Below, piece by piece: positions 32,484 to 42,200 of a stretch of 64,000 nucleotides of DNA. Position 1 is the stretch's first letter. Each line of letters begins with the position of its first letter. The stretch lies in assembly GCA_900543515.1 (NCBI GenBank), contig UQRW01000001.1, positions 1 through 64,000 on the forward strand, in the 5' to 3' direction. Source of the stretch: an uncultured Collinsella sp. Lineage in GTDB: Bacteria > Actinomycetota > Coriobacteriia > Coriobacteriales > Coriobacteriaceae. The notes under the pieces were generated by a model that was not told the DNA's origin, made no database searches, and saw nothing but the letters and a program-made list of their open reading frames with translations. Made by a program: the position numbers and the translations under genes.

Positions 32484-34151
32484 TTAGAACAGGCCGGTGA
32501 TGTTGCCGTCGTTGTCGACGTCGATATTCTCGGCCGCGGGGACCTTGGGCAGGCCCGGCATGGTCAGAACACTGCCAGTCAGTGCGACTACAAAGTGGGC
32601 ACCGGCAGAAACCTTGAGCTCGCGCACCGTGATGCGGAAGTTCTCGGGAGCGCCCAGGGCCTTGGCGTTGTCGCTAAAGCTGTACTGCGTCTTGGCCACG
32701 CACACCGGCAGGTTGCCAAAGCCGTTCTCGCGCAGCTCGGCAAGCTGGCGCTTGGCGGCCGGCGTAAAGTCAACGCCGTCGGCGCGGTAGACCTTGGTGG
32801 CAATGGCCTCGAGAGCGTCGGCCACATCGGCGCCGTCCTCATAGGCAAACTTAAACTCACTCGGCTGCTCAATCAGACGCATGACCTCATCGGCCAGCTC
32901 GAGCGCGCCCTCGCCGCCCTTGGCCCAGACCTCGGAAAGCTTAACGTTGACGCCGAGCTTCTGGCACTCGGACTCGATGAGCGCAAGCTCGGCCTCGGTG
33001 TCCGTCGGGAAGCGGTTGATGGCGACCACGCAGGGCAGACCATAAACGTTCTGGATGTTGTCGACGTGACGCAGCAGGTTGGGCATGCCAGCCTTGAGTG
33101 CCTCGAGTTTCTCCTCGTTGAGGTCGGCCTTGGCGACGCCACCGTTGTACTTCAGCGCACGAGCGGTCGCAACGACCACGACGGCGCTGGGGCGAACGCC
33201 CGTCATGCGGCACTTAATGTCGAGGAACTTTTCGGCGCCCAGATCGGCGCCGAAGCCGGCCTCGGTAATGGCGACATCGCCAAAACGCATGGCCATGCGC
33301 GTAGCCATGATGGAGTTGCAGCCGTGGGCAATGTTGGCGAAGGGACCGCCGTGGACAAACGCGGGCGTGCCCTCGAGCGTCTGCACCAGATTGGGCTTGA
33401 GCGCGTCCTTAAGCAACGCGGCCATGGCACCCTGGGCCTTAAGGTCGCGGGCACGGACGGGCTCGCCGGCAAAGCTATAGCCGACGACAATCTCGCCCAG
33501 GCGCTCCTTGAGGTCGCTAATGCTCGTAGACAGGCACAGGATTGCCATGACCTCGGAGGCGACGGTGATATCGAAGCCGTCCTCGCGCGGCACGCCCTGA
33601 GCCTTACCGCCAATGCCGTCGATGACGTGGCGCAGCTGACGGTCGTTCATATCGACGACGCGCTTCCAAGTGATGCGCTTAACGTCAATACCGAGCTGGT
33701 TGCCCTGCTGGATGTGGTTATCAAGCATGGCGGCCAGCAGGTTGTTGGCAGCACCGATAGCATGGAAGTCGCCGGTAAAGTGCAGGTTGATATCCTCCAT
33801 GGGGATGACCTGAGCCCAACCGCCGCCGGCAGCACCGCCCTTAACGCCAAAGACGGGGCCGAGCGAAGGCTCGCGCAGGGCCACGGCACTCTTGACGCCG
33901 CGACGACGCAGGCCATCGGCCAGACCGATGGTCGTGGTGGTCTTGCCCTCGCCCGCAGGCGTTGGGTTGATAGCGGTCACGAGGACGAGCTTGGCCTGGT
34001 GATCGGTCGGCTCGTTGAGCAGTGAATAGTCAACCTTAGCCTTGTCGAAGCCGTACGGAATCAGGTGCTTTACGTCGACGCCGGCGTTCTTAGCCACCTC
34101 GGTAATGGGCAGCGGCGTGACGGAACGTGCGATTTCGATGTCAGTAGGCAT
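32484..34151 (-). CDS. fhs: formate--tetrahydrofolate ligase
   Basis: Makes 10-formyl-THF from formate, ATP and THF, the entry into the one-carbon pool completed here by fchA and folD. The 555-residue product has the P-loop INPTPAGEGKTTTTIGLADG, REPSLGPVFGVKGGAAGGG, the conserved DLKERLGEIVVGYSF, and TGVRPSAVVVVATARALKYN, matching the family along its length. ATG 34151 follows AAAGGACC. A possible promoter with TATGCT as -10 lies at 34192-34219. It is monocistronic with a strong terminator. Confidence 0.96.
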   Translation of the reverse strand: MPTDIEIARSVTPLPITEVAKNAGVDVKHLIPYGFDKAKVDYSLLNEPTDHQAKLVLVTAINPTPAGEGKTTTTIGLADGLRRRGVKSAVALREPSLGPVFGVKGGAAGGGWAQVIPMEDINLHFTGDFHAIGAANNLLAAMLDNHIQQGNQLGIDVKRITWKRVVDMNDRQLRHVIDGIGGKAQGVPREDGFDITVASEVMAILCLSTSISDLKERLGEIVVGYSFAGEPVRARDLKAQGAMAALLKDALKPNLVQTLEGTPAFVHGGPFANIAHGCNSIMATRMAMRFGDVAITEAGFGADLGAEKFLDIKCRMTGVRPSAVVVVATARALKYNGGVAKADLNEEKLEALKAGMPNLLRHVDNIQNVYGLPCVVAINRFPTDTEAELALIESECQKLGVNVKLSEVWAKGGEGALELADEVMRLIEQPSEFKFAYEDGADVADALEAIATKVYRADGVDFTPAAKRQLAELRENGFGNLPVCVAKTQYSFSDNAKALGAPENFRITVRELKVSAGAHFVVALTGSVLTMPGLPKVPAAENIDVDNDGNITGLF

Positions 34152-34191
34152 GGGCGGTCCTTTCGTTACCGAATGAGAAAAAGACCAATTC

Positions 34192-34219
34192 AGCATAGCA
34201 CGGGCGCGCAATAGTAAAA
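34192..34219 (-). promoter_or_regulatory. candidate fhs promoter
   Basis: On the minus strand TTTTAC, 16 bp, then TATGCT with a TGC extended -10, about 40 nt upstream of the fhs start. Assignment is by pattern only. Confidence 0.4.
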
Positions 34220-34295
34220 CGCCCATAACCGATGAACGGCGATATGTTTACCCGATGCCCAGCGATAGCCCAACAGCCCGCCAAAACAAAGCGCC

Positions 34296-35363
34296 CTAAA
34301 CGGTAGGTTCAATCCCCAGGTGCTCAAAGGTGCGAAGGGTTGCCTGACGGCCCTGCGGCGTACGAATCATCAACCCGCATTGCAGCAAATAGGGCTCATA
34401 GACATCCTCGAGCGTGCCCGGGTCCTCGCCCACCGCGCTGGCAAGGGTCGTAAGTCCCACGGCACGACCGGAGAACGTCTTGGCGAGCGTCTCCAAAATG
34501 CGAATATCCATCCAGTCCAGACCGAGCTCGTCGATCTCGAAGAACTCGAGCGCCTGACGGCAAATATCAAGCTCAATGGGACCGTTGCCACGCACCTGCG
34601 CATAGTCGCGCACGCGCTTGAGCAAACGGTTAGCCAAGCGCGGCGTGCCACGCGAGCGTGAGCCGATCTCGAGCGCGCTCGGATGGTCTATTGTCACACC
34701 CAGGATGGACGCCGAGCGTGTCACAATCTGCGCGAGTTCTTCGACCGTGTAGTAATCCAAGCGATATGAAATGCCAAAGCGGTCGCGCAGCGGGCCAGTC
34801 AGCATACCCGAGCGGGTCGTTGCCGCCACCAGCGTAAACTTGGGGATATCCAGGCGAATCGATCGTGCGGCCGGGCCTTTACCGATCACGATATCGAGGG
34901 CAAAGTCCTCCATCGCGGGGTACAGGACCTCCTCGACCGAGCGGTTGAGGCGGTGGATCTCGTCGATAAACAGTACGTCACCCGGCTGCAAGTTAGTAAG
35001 AATGGCTGCCAGGTCGCCGGTGCGCGCGATAGCAGGGCCACTCGTGGTCTTGATCTGAGCGCCCAGCTCGTTGGCGATAACCGTAGCCAGCGTGGTCTTG
35101 CCCAGACCCGGAGGGCCCGAGAAGATCACGTGGTCGAGCGTCTCGCCACGGCTCTGCGCCGCTTCGATCAACACGCGCAGGCTCTGCTTGATATGCTCCT
35201 GGCCGCAGTAATCGTCCAGGCGCTGGGGGCGCAAAGTGCGATCGACATCGAGGTCCTCGGCCGTCAGCTCCGAGCCCACCATGCGTTCACCGTGCGCCAT
35301 GGATGCCGCCGGCGAGTTGCCAGGCGTCGCCCACAGGTCCTGAGAGTCATCGGCTTCCCACAT
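34296..35363 (-). CDS. ruvB: Holliday junction branch-migration ATPase RuvB
   Basis: Ring-forming AAA+ motor of the RuvAB complex. 355 residues with Walker A SGPPGLGKTT, Walker B VLFIDEIHRL, sensor region AATTRSGMLT, arginine-finger segment GPLRDRFGI, and the C-terminal winged helix (FSGRAVGLTTLASAVGE). It starts at ATG 35363, overlapping the ruvA TGA by one base (TGATG), so translation is coupled. It is the last gene of ruvCAB and begins about 1.2 kb downstream of the LexA box. Confidence 0.97.
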   Translation of the reverse strand: MWEADDSQDLWATPGNSPAASMAHGERMVGSELTAEDLDVDRTLRPQRLDDYCGQEHIKQSLRVLIEAAQSRGETLDHVIFSGPPGLGKTTLATVIANELGAQIKTTSGPAIARTGDLAAILTNLQPGDVLFIDEIHRLNRSVEEVLYPAMEDFALDIVIGKGPAARSIRLDIPKFTLVAATTRSGMLTGPLRDRFGISYRLDYYTVEELAQIVTRSASILGVTIDHPSALEIGSRSRGTPRLANRLLKRVRDYAQVRGNGPIELDICRQALEFFEIDELGLDWMDIRILETLAKTFSGRAVGLTTLASAVGEDPGTLEDVYEPYLLQCGLMIRTPQGRQATLRTFEHLGIEPTV

Positions 35364-35983
35364 CACGCATCCATTCCGAGTCGCTTAAGCGCCGCGCCGA
35401 GCAGATCCTCGACACGCATATTCTGCCCATCATACCCGCTCAGGGCAACATCGGTCTCCTGCGGGCTAAAGCCCATGGAGAGGAGCGCCGCACGGGCGTC
35501 ATCGATGGCCGAGGGAGCGGCAGCGGGGACCGGCATCGCAACCTGCCCCGGGATCACGTCGACCGGCACAAAGCCCTTGTCCTTGGCAAAGGTGCTCTTG
35601 AGTTCCAGGATCAGGCGCTGAGCTGTCTTTTTGCCCACACCGGGTACCTTGGCCATGCCCTTGTCGTCCTCGGTCATCACCAGTGAATACAGCTGCCCCA
35701 CGGTATAGGTGGAAAGCACGGCGAGCGCCAAGCGCGGGCCAACGCCCGACACGGACACGAGCCGGTCGAACATCGTGCGCTCATCCTTTGAGGAAAAACC
35801 GAAAAGTGTCATGGCGTCCTCGCGCACCTGCATACGCGTGTAGAGGCGGACCTCGCCGCCGGGCGTCGGCAACGTGGCCGCAGTGCTGCCCGAGATGCCG
35901 AGCTCAAAGCCAACGCCCGACACATCAACGACAGCAGAGCTCATCGTGGCCTCGACAAGCGTTCCGTGGAGCTGGGAAATCAT
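35363..35983 (-). CDS. ruvA: Holliday junction-binding protein RuvA
   Basis: Tetrameric protein that holds the Holliday junction and recruits RuvB. 206 residues: N-terminal OB fold (MISQLHGTLVEATMSSAVVD), two helix-hairpin-helix motifs (LVSVSGVGPRLALAVL and VPGVGKKTAQRLILELK), a flexible linker (FAKDKGFVPVDVIPGQ), and the C-terminal RuvB-binding domain (ALLSMGFSPQETDVAL). Its ATG overlaps the ruvC TGA by one base, and it in turn overlaps ruvB. Confidence 0.96.
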   Translation of the reverse strand: MISQLHGTLVEATMSSAVVDVSGVGFELGISGSTAATLPTPGGEVRLYTRMQVREDAMTLFGFSSKDERTMFDRLVSVSGVGPRLALAVLSTYTVGQLYSLVMTEDDKGMAKVPGVGKKTAQRLILELKSTFAKDKGFVPVDVIPGQVAMPVPAAAPSAIDDARAALLSMGFSPQETDVALSGYDGQNMRVEDLLGAALKRLGMDA

Positions 35984-36504
35984 CAGTATCCGGTTCCTCT
36001 CTGTTGATAGAACTCGCCACCGGTGAGGGCGCGGGTGCGGCTGAGGTTTACGTGGCAGATGGCGCAGGCCAGGGCATCGGCGGCATGGTCGGGATGCGGG
36101 TCGTGGTCGAGCTGTGTTAGCGTGCGTACCATGTAGGCGACCTGCCGCTTATCTGCGGCGCCGGTACCCACCACAGCCTGTTTAATCTGCATGGGCGTGT
36201 ACTCGCCAATCTCGAGCGCGCACTCCGAAAGTGCCACAAGCGCAGCGCCGCGGGCATGCGCCGTAGGGATGGCCGAGCGAACGTTGGCGCCAAAGTAAAT
36301 GCTCTCGATGGCAGCGGTATCGGGTCGATAGCGTTCGACAACGCCCTTGAGGTCGCGGGCAATATGCGACAGGCGCACCGCGAGCGGGCTGCCCGCGCTG
36401 GTCTCGATACAACCGTAGGCGCGACAGCGAACCTCGCCACGCCGCTCCTCGATAATCCCCCAACCCGTATGAGCCAAACCGGGGTCAATGCCCAAGATAA
36501 CCAA
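35983..36504 (-). CDS. ruvC: Holliday junction resolvase RuvC
   Basis: Endonuclease that cuts Holliday junctions. The RNase H-like fold has the conserved acidic residues in ILGIDPGLAHTGWG (Asp), AIESIYFGANVRSA (Glu) and PDHAADALACAICH (Asp). The best start is TTG at 36504, placed 5 nt after GGGGAGG, giving 173 residues beginning MVILGIDPG as in the family. The frame continues upstream to 36525 without better signals. It is the first gene of ruvCAB. A consensus SOS box lies at 36561-36572. Confidence 0.94.
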   Translation of the reverse strand: MVILGIDPGLAHTGWGIIEERRGEVRCRAYGCIETSAGSPLAVRLSHIARDLKGVVERYRPDTAAIESIYFGANVRSAIPTAHARGAALVALSECALEIGEYTPMQIKQAVVGTGAADKRQVAYMVRTLTQLDHDPHPDHAADALACAICHVNLSRTRALTGGEFYQQRGTGY

Positions 36505-36560
36505 GCCGACCTCCCCTCGCCACAAGCGCAGCGCAAGACAACGCCCCGCGCACTATTCAC

Positions 36561-36572
36561 GAACGTCTGTTC
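36561..36572 (-). promoter_or_regulatory. LexA (SOS) box upstream of ruvCAB
   Basis: On the minus strand GAACAGACGTTC fits the Gram-positive/actinobacterial LexA operator GAACNNNNGTTC, in the fuller form CGAACRNRYGTTCG except for the first base. It is 57-68 nt upstream of the ruvC start, a usual operator position. It predicts DNA-damage induction of ruvCAB. Confidence 0.75.
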
Positions 36573-36641
36573 TAGAATAACACAACGGGGTCAAGATGCT
36601 TAGTTGAAGTATCAGGGTTGGGAGCAAATCCCATCCCCAGT

Positions 36642-38627
36642 TTAGTTCTGCGAGAAAAAGGGAAACTGACGGGGATCCACCGGCGGATGCGGCATCGGAC
36701 CACCCTGGGGACTACCTTGCGAGCCGCCCTGACCGCCCATCATCTTATCGATGGCGTCCTGAACCTCGCCCTCGAATTTTTTCATTCCCTCGTGCAAACG
36801 ACGCTGACCGTCCTCAGAGCGCAGCTCCTCCATCTGCTCGGGCGAAATACCCAGTAGCTCGCCCAGCACGCCCATCATCTCGTTTCGCATGCGCTCGCTC
36901 GTATCCTCGTCAGCAAAACGGCGCACCTCGGCGCGCGCCAGCGAATCGACCGACATACGCTCCTTGCCGTTAAGCCCCAGGTCGGACCACGCGAGCATGT
37001 ACGGCCAAGAGCGCTCGGCAAACGAGCGGGACGAGACGATCGGTGCCGTCGGCAACATGCGGCGGGCAGCCTCACCCTGTCGAACGAGCATCAGCAGCAG
37101 CGAGCAGGCCTCAGGCTTGCCAGCGGCCATCGAGATATCGTCGAAAGATCGATTGCGGTCCACATGCGCCTCGAGCGCGCCATCGACCTCACCCGGCTCA
37201 AGCCCGCCGAGCAGCTGTGCCGCGCGGTCGAGCATATCGACCGGACCGTCGAGCGTCGAGAGCGCCTGCGCCAGCACGCGCTCCATACAATCTTCCACCA
37301 CGTTGAGCGTCACGAGCTCTTGGGGCACCACGGCAGACGTGCGGTTGCGCACGCGCGCCACAAACTCAAGCGTCGACAGGTACACATCGCCAAAGGGCGC
37401 ATAATCGCCCTGGTAGCCGCCGCAAAGCGCCGGCGCCGCCAGCGCGTACTCAGTTTTGGACAGCGGGCTCAGCGCCATCGCACCCAACTCGAGCGCCGTG
37501 TCCTCCAGCATGAGGCCCAGCGTACGCGAGCGCAGACGCTCGGCATCGCCCGCCGACACGTCGCGATCGAGCACACGCGCCGCATCCGGCGCATCGCGCT
37601 CGACGGTGCGAATGTGCAGACGCTCGGCGATGGCGCGGACGGCGGCACAGCGGGCAGCCTCGGCCTCTTCCTGCGCCGGCGTAAAGATACGGTTGCGCCC
37701 CAGCACCAGGCCAATCACATTGCGCGGGCCCAGAGCGTCGACGGCCAGCGCCGCCAGCAGGGACGACGGCAAGCCGCCCTCGAGTGCCACCACAGCACGC
37801 GACGCACCGTGGGCTCGGGCGTTGTCGCGCACGGCGAGCACCAGCGCCTGCCACAGCCACTCCTCGGAACGGAACTCGGGCAGTTCGTGATCTTCCAGGG
37901 CATCGAGCATCACGCCGCGTTGAATCTCCTGAACCAGCAGGCTCTCCTCAAAGCACGGCGCCTGGGCCACCACGCGCCCGCAGTCGTCGAGCACAAACGA
38001 TCCGCCGGTATACACCGACTCGTCATAGGCGCCGACCGGCGCCATGCAGGCAAACCACACGCTGCGCTTGGATGCGATCTTGCGGTAGGCGCCGCTGCGA
38101 ACGGCGGCAATGGCGGCAGTCTCGCGGTCGGTCATGTCAAACGCGTTGAATTGGAAATACGCGATGAGGTCGACGCCGGTCGGCAACATCTCGAGCTCGC
38201 GGTCCAAGTCAAAAATCACGGCGATGCGCACGCCGTCCACGTCGAACACCGGCGGCGCCCAACGCGTGTCGTTGTTCTCGCCACGCTGCAAGGCAATGCT
38301 CGAACGCGCCGGCACCACATGACCATCCTTGAGCATCATGTAGTCGAGCAGTGGCTGGCCCTCAAACGAAACCGCCGCGGGCACGATGCAGATCATGTCA
38401 AGCTCCTGGATACGCTCGGCGACACCAGTCAAGCCGGCAAGCATGTCGTGCTCAAAGTCGGCAGCGCCCACCAGGCCACCGGGCATGGCGCCCATAAAGA
38501 GCGGAGCCGGAACGCACAGCACGCGCGCTCCGCGCTCGTGGGCCAGACGAGCCTGGTCCTCGATGCGGCCGCAAATGCCCTCAATATCACCCAGGCGCAT
38601 ATCGATCTGTGCAAGCGCGAGCTTCAT
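36642..38627 (-). CDS. glutamine-dependent NAD synthetase-like protein, catalytic residues lost
   Basis: 661 residues with the architecture of glutamine-hydrolysing NadE: N-terminal nitrilase-fold domain (1-260) and C-terminal NAD-synthetase domain (270-560). It then has an extra Gly/Gln/Pro-rich tail (about 630-661). The fold-defining segments remain (LAALAVDALGPRNVIGLVLG, LSPLSKTEYALAAPALCGGY, FGDVYLSTLEFVARVRN). The nitrilase triad is gone: the glutamate position in PAPLFMG is Ala41, the nucleophile Cys is Phe139 (VIFDLDR), and the lysine segment reads ARSSIALQRGEN. The synthetase P-loop SGGxDS is EGGLPSS (283-289). It is probably a non-catalytic homologue. A true nadE should exist elsewhere in the genome. 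It is monocistronic, with its own AAAGGG ribosome-binding site. Confidence 0.8.
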   Translation of the reverse strand: MKLALAQIDMRLGDIEGICGRIEDQARLAHERGARVLCVPAPLFMGAMPGGLVGAADFEHDMLAGLTGVAERIQELDMICIVPAAVSFEGQPLLDYMMLKDGHVVPARSSIALQRGENNDTRWAPPVFDVDGVRIAVIFDLDRELEMLPTGVDLIAYFQFNAFDMTDRETAAIAAVRSGAYRKIASKRSVWFACMAPVGAYDESVYTGGSFVLDDCGRVVAQAPCFEESLLVQEIQRGVMLDALEDHELPEFRSEEWLWQALVLAVRDNARAHGASRAVVALEGGLPSSLLAALAVDALGPRNVIGLVLGRNRIFTPAQEEAEAARCAAVRAIAERLHIRTVERDAPDAARVLDRDVSAGDAERLRSRTLGLMLEDTALELGAMALSPLSKTEYALAAPALCGGYQGDYAPFGDVYLSTLEFVARVRNRTSAVVPQELVTLNVVEDCMERVLAQALSTLDGPVDMLDRAAQLLGGLEPGEVDGALEAHVDRNRSFDDISMAAGKPEACSLLLMLVRQGEAARRMLPTAPIVSSRSFAERSWPYMLAWSDLGLNGKERMSVDSLARAEVRRFADEDTSERMRNEMMGVLGELLGISPEQMEELRSEDGQRRLHEGMKKFEGEVQDAIDKMMGGQGGSQGSPQGGPMPHPPVDPRQFPFFSQN

Positions 38628-38666
38628 GGCTCAGCCCTTTCCTTCGTAAACCATCGAAATCGTAGT

Positions 38667-38699
38667 AAAAGCGCCGGCCGCATAATGCAGTCGGCGCTT
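38667..38699 (-). terminator. terminator of the superoxide reductase gene
   Basis: On the minus strand AAGCGCCG pairs with CGGCGCTT around CTGCATTATGCGGC, followed by TTTAC. It lies 46 nt past the stop at 38745. Confidence 0.7.
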
Positions 38700-38744
38700 G
38701 CATGTGCATATGCTAGCTATGATACCCCGAGCGGGGGCGCGCTC

Positions 38745-39107
38745 CTAGAATGTCGCGGACCACAGCCCGTGCAGGTTGCAGTAGGCATAGACGGTACCGG
38801 TCTTAGAGCCGCCCGCGAAAAACGTCGCGGGTTTCATGCCGGGCTCAAGGTAATGGACCTCTAAGCGGCCCTCGGCCTCAAGGGCGATCCACTCAATGTA
38901 GTGCTCGGGCAGGCTGGGGTGCTCGACCGAGCCAACGCGGGCGCGAATCACGTGACCGTCGCGCTCGGTCTCGACAACAGGCACGTGCTTCTCGTGCGCC
39001 GCGTCCTCAGTGTTTGCGGTCAGTTCCGTGCAACCGGCAGGGGTCGCAACGTCGTCGCCAAGGGCAGCGATGAGCTTGCCGTCGGGGTCCTTAAAGAATT
39101 TCGCCAT
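38745..39107 (-). CDS. superoxide reductase (neelaredoxin/desulfoferrodoxin C-domain type)
   Basis: Reduces superoxide to hydrogen peroxide with electrons from rubredoxin, an oxygen defence of anaerobes. The 120-residue product has the Fe-His4Cys ligand motifs EKHVPVV, HPSLPEHYIEW and YCNLHGLW. The N-terminal 35 residues lack the CxxC pairs of the desulforedoxin domain, although a single Cys is present, so only the catalytic iron centre is expected. ATG 39107 lies 6 nt after AAAGGAG; an upstream frame extension is not supported. Monocistronic with its own terminator. Confidence 0.9.
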   Translation of the reverse strand: MAKFFKDPDGKLIAALGDDVATPAGCTELTANTEDAAHEKHVPVVETERDGHVIRARVGSVEHPSLPEHYIEWIALEAEGRLEVHYLEPGMKPATFFAGGSKTGTVYAYCNLHGLWSATF

Positions 39108-39272
39108 GATGTTCTCCTTTGCTGATGTGCCAATGTTCTTGATGGTTCTTATGCCCAAAGGCAGACAAACCATCCACGGCATTGCAAATGAACACATAAC
39201 GAATCAGGCAAGCGGTCGGGCCAAAATGCGTCGACCGTCCTGCCCGCTCCAGCAGTCCCACCCCGCGCGCGG

Positions 39273-42200
39273 CTAGCGACCGTCACCGCCGAGCAGTGCC
39301 AGAACATCCTCGCGCGTGAACAGTGCCGACGAGATGCCGTCGCCGCCGAGCACGCTGTTGACCAGATCGCGCTTGGACTCCTGCATCTGCATAATGCGCT
39401 CTTCGATCGTGTCCTTGGCGATGAGCTTGTACACGGTCACGGTGTGTTGCTGGCCAATACGGTGGGCACGGTCGGTCGCCTGGTCTTGCGCCGCCACGTT
39501 CCACCACGGGTCATAGTGGATGACCACGTCGGCGGCCGTCAGGTTCAGGCCGACGCCGCCCGCCTTGAGCGAGATCAAAAAGACCGGCACCTCGCCCGCT
39601 TGGAACTGCGCGACCATCTTGGCGCGGCTTTCCTTGGACGATGCGCCCGTGAGCTTAAGGAAGCCGATGTCCTCCTTGGCCAGGCGTTTGCCGATAATAT
39701 CGAGCATGCCCGTGAACTGGCTGAACAGCAGAATGTGATGCCCGCCGTCGAGCGCGCCATGCACGAGCTCCATGCAAGCGTCGAGCTTAGCGCTCCCGGC
39801 CTTGTAATCCTCGTAGTGCAGATGCGGGTCGCAGCAGATCTGCCGCAGCTTGGTGAGCTCGGCGAGCACCTTGAGCTTGTCCTTCTTGAACTCGTTGGCT
39901 TCGCGATGCTGCACCTGCTGGGCGATGCGGTCCTGGTTGGCCAGATAGAGTTTGCGCTGCTCGCCGGTGAGCTGCGCCATGACGGTGTCCTCGATCTTCT
40001 CGGGCAGGTCGGCCACCACGTCTTCTTTGACACGACGCAGCACAAACGGCGACACGAGCGCCTGCAGGCGAGCGGCGTTGTCGCCCTCGGCATGCTCGAC
40101 TGGGCTCTCAAAGCGCTTGGCAAACGACTCTCGCGTGCCCAAAAGGCCTGGCATCAAAAAGTCGAAGATGCTCCAGAGCTCGGACAGGCGGTTTTCGATA
40201 GGCGTGCCCGTCAGGGCAAAGCGCACGCCGGCCGGCAGGCGCTTTGCAGCGCGTGCCACCTGCGTGAGCGGGTTTTTAATGTACTGGGCTTCGTCAAGCA
40301 CCACGCGGGCAAAGTCCTGCTCGGCATACTCGTCGATATCGCGACGCATGAGGTCATACGACGTCACGACCACGTTATGCTCAGCGGTCCCGGCTATCTG
40401 CACGCGGCGCTGCGCCTTGGCGCCCACGATGGCGCACACGTCGAGCGAAGACGCAAAGCGCTCCAGCTCGGCAGTCCAGTTGTACACGAGCGACGCGGGG
40501 CAGACCACGAGCGTGGGCTTGGTGTCCCCCGCCTCCACGCGCGCCAGGATATGGGCGATCATCTGCAGCGTTTTGCCCAGGCCCATGTCGTCGGCCAAAA
40601 TACCGCCAAGGCCCAGGTGCTCGAGCGAGCCGAGCCACTGGTAGCCATCGACCTGGTAGCCACGCAGCGTGGCCTTAAGCGAGGCGGGCACCGTAAAGTC
40701 CATCTTGCCGAGCGTGTCCAGACGCTCGACGGTACGGCGGAACGCAGCGTCGCGATCGGCCTCGAGCGCGGGCGTGCGCGCGAGCATGCTATCGACGAAC
40801 AGGGTGCTCGACGCGGGTAGCGACACGCCGTCGAGCAGGTCGACGGCATCGACGCCCAGGTCCTCGGCGAGGCCAAACGCAGCTCGGGCGCCCTCGTCCA
40901 GGCGAATGATGTCGCCCGACGTAAGGCGCGCAAACGTTTGATGGCGCTTGTAGGAGTCGAGGTAGATGGCAAGGTCTGCCGCCGAAAGGCCGCTCGCGCC
41001 CAGCTCGACGTCGAGCAGGTTGCTCTTGACGGTCGCACGCACCGAAAGCTTGGGCGCAGGGCGGACCGAGACCTGGCGCAGGCGGTCGCTGAGCATGACC
41101 TCGCCCAGCTCGGACAGGGCAGACAGGCCCTCGGTCAGCAAGTGGAACAGGCTCTCGTCATCGCGTTCCTCAAACGCCAGGCCGCCCTCGTAAAAGTCGA
41201 AATACAGGGCCGCCGTGTCCATGACGCGAAACTCTGCCACCTCGTCGCGCGACGGCACGCCCGGGCGCTGCTCTTCGAAGGGACTGCCCGGAGCGCCCAG
41301 GCTAAAGAGATCTGCCGACCAGTCGCCGTAGGTAACCGTAATTTTGCAGGTCACGAGTCCATCGTCGACGCCGATCGCCATGGCAAAGCCCGGCTCGGGC
41401 GCCACGGTGTCGAGCGCAGCGGGCGCGGTAAGGTCGGTGTAGTCGCGCAAAATGGGCAGCGCCATACGACAGAACTCCCCCACCTGGTCGGCAGCGATAT
41501 GGACCGGCGTGCGACAGGGCAGCAAGCGCGATAGGAACGGCGCCGCATGCTGGGAAAACGCCACATCGGCGCGGCGCGCACGGCGGGTGTCGACCAGATA
41601 GGCAACGTCGCCCGAAGCAAAGCAGTATGCATCGGCCGGCAGGCGCAGATCGTAGCTGCCACCAGCCGCCGGCGCAATTTTGGCGGCAAGGAGCGGTGGG
41701 CGCTTACACAGAGCCTCGTCTTCCCCTTCCGGAGGCACCTCAACCGCCACGTCATAGGTGCGATGCGTCGTCGTCCCCCGCGACCAGGCGGGCTCAAAGG
41801 AGATGGTCTGGCCGCGCAGCAGGTCCAGCACATATACGATGCTATGCTCGGACAGCGGCAACTGACGCTCGGCGACAAAACCGCTGCGGGCAAAGTCGTA
41901 CGACGCCGAACGTGAGCTTGTGATGTCATCGAGATAGGCAACTGTCGTCACAACAAGGTTGAGCAGCTTTGTCGACACGTCTTCGAAGGCTTCGGGCGTA
42001 TGGACAAACGTGAGCTTCTTGCCGTACGAGAAGGTGCCGCCTCGGACATAGGCGTCGGCCATGCCGTCGATATCCTTGACCACGTAGGACACCGAACCGC
42101 AGCGAATGCGGAACTCGAGCGCCCAGCTAAAGCGGTCGGCGAACAGCGGATTGTAGTACGGCACCAGCGAGGGCTCCAACACCGCCTTGGGGGCATCGGG

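Noticed and set aside
37164..38864. Plus-strand open frame opposite the NAD synthetase-like gene
   Set aside because: His/Arg/Gln-rich shadow of the supported minus-strand gene, without any family feature.
38745..39107. Full desulfoferrodoxin with an N-terminal rubredoxin-like iron site
   Set aside because: The CxxC pairs needed for the first iron centre are missing; only the superoxide reductase centre is present.
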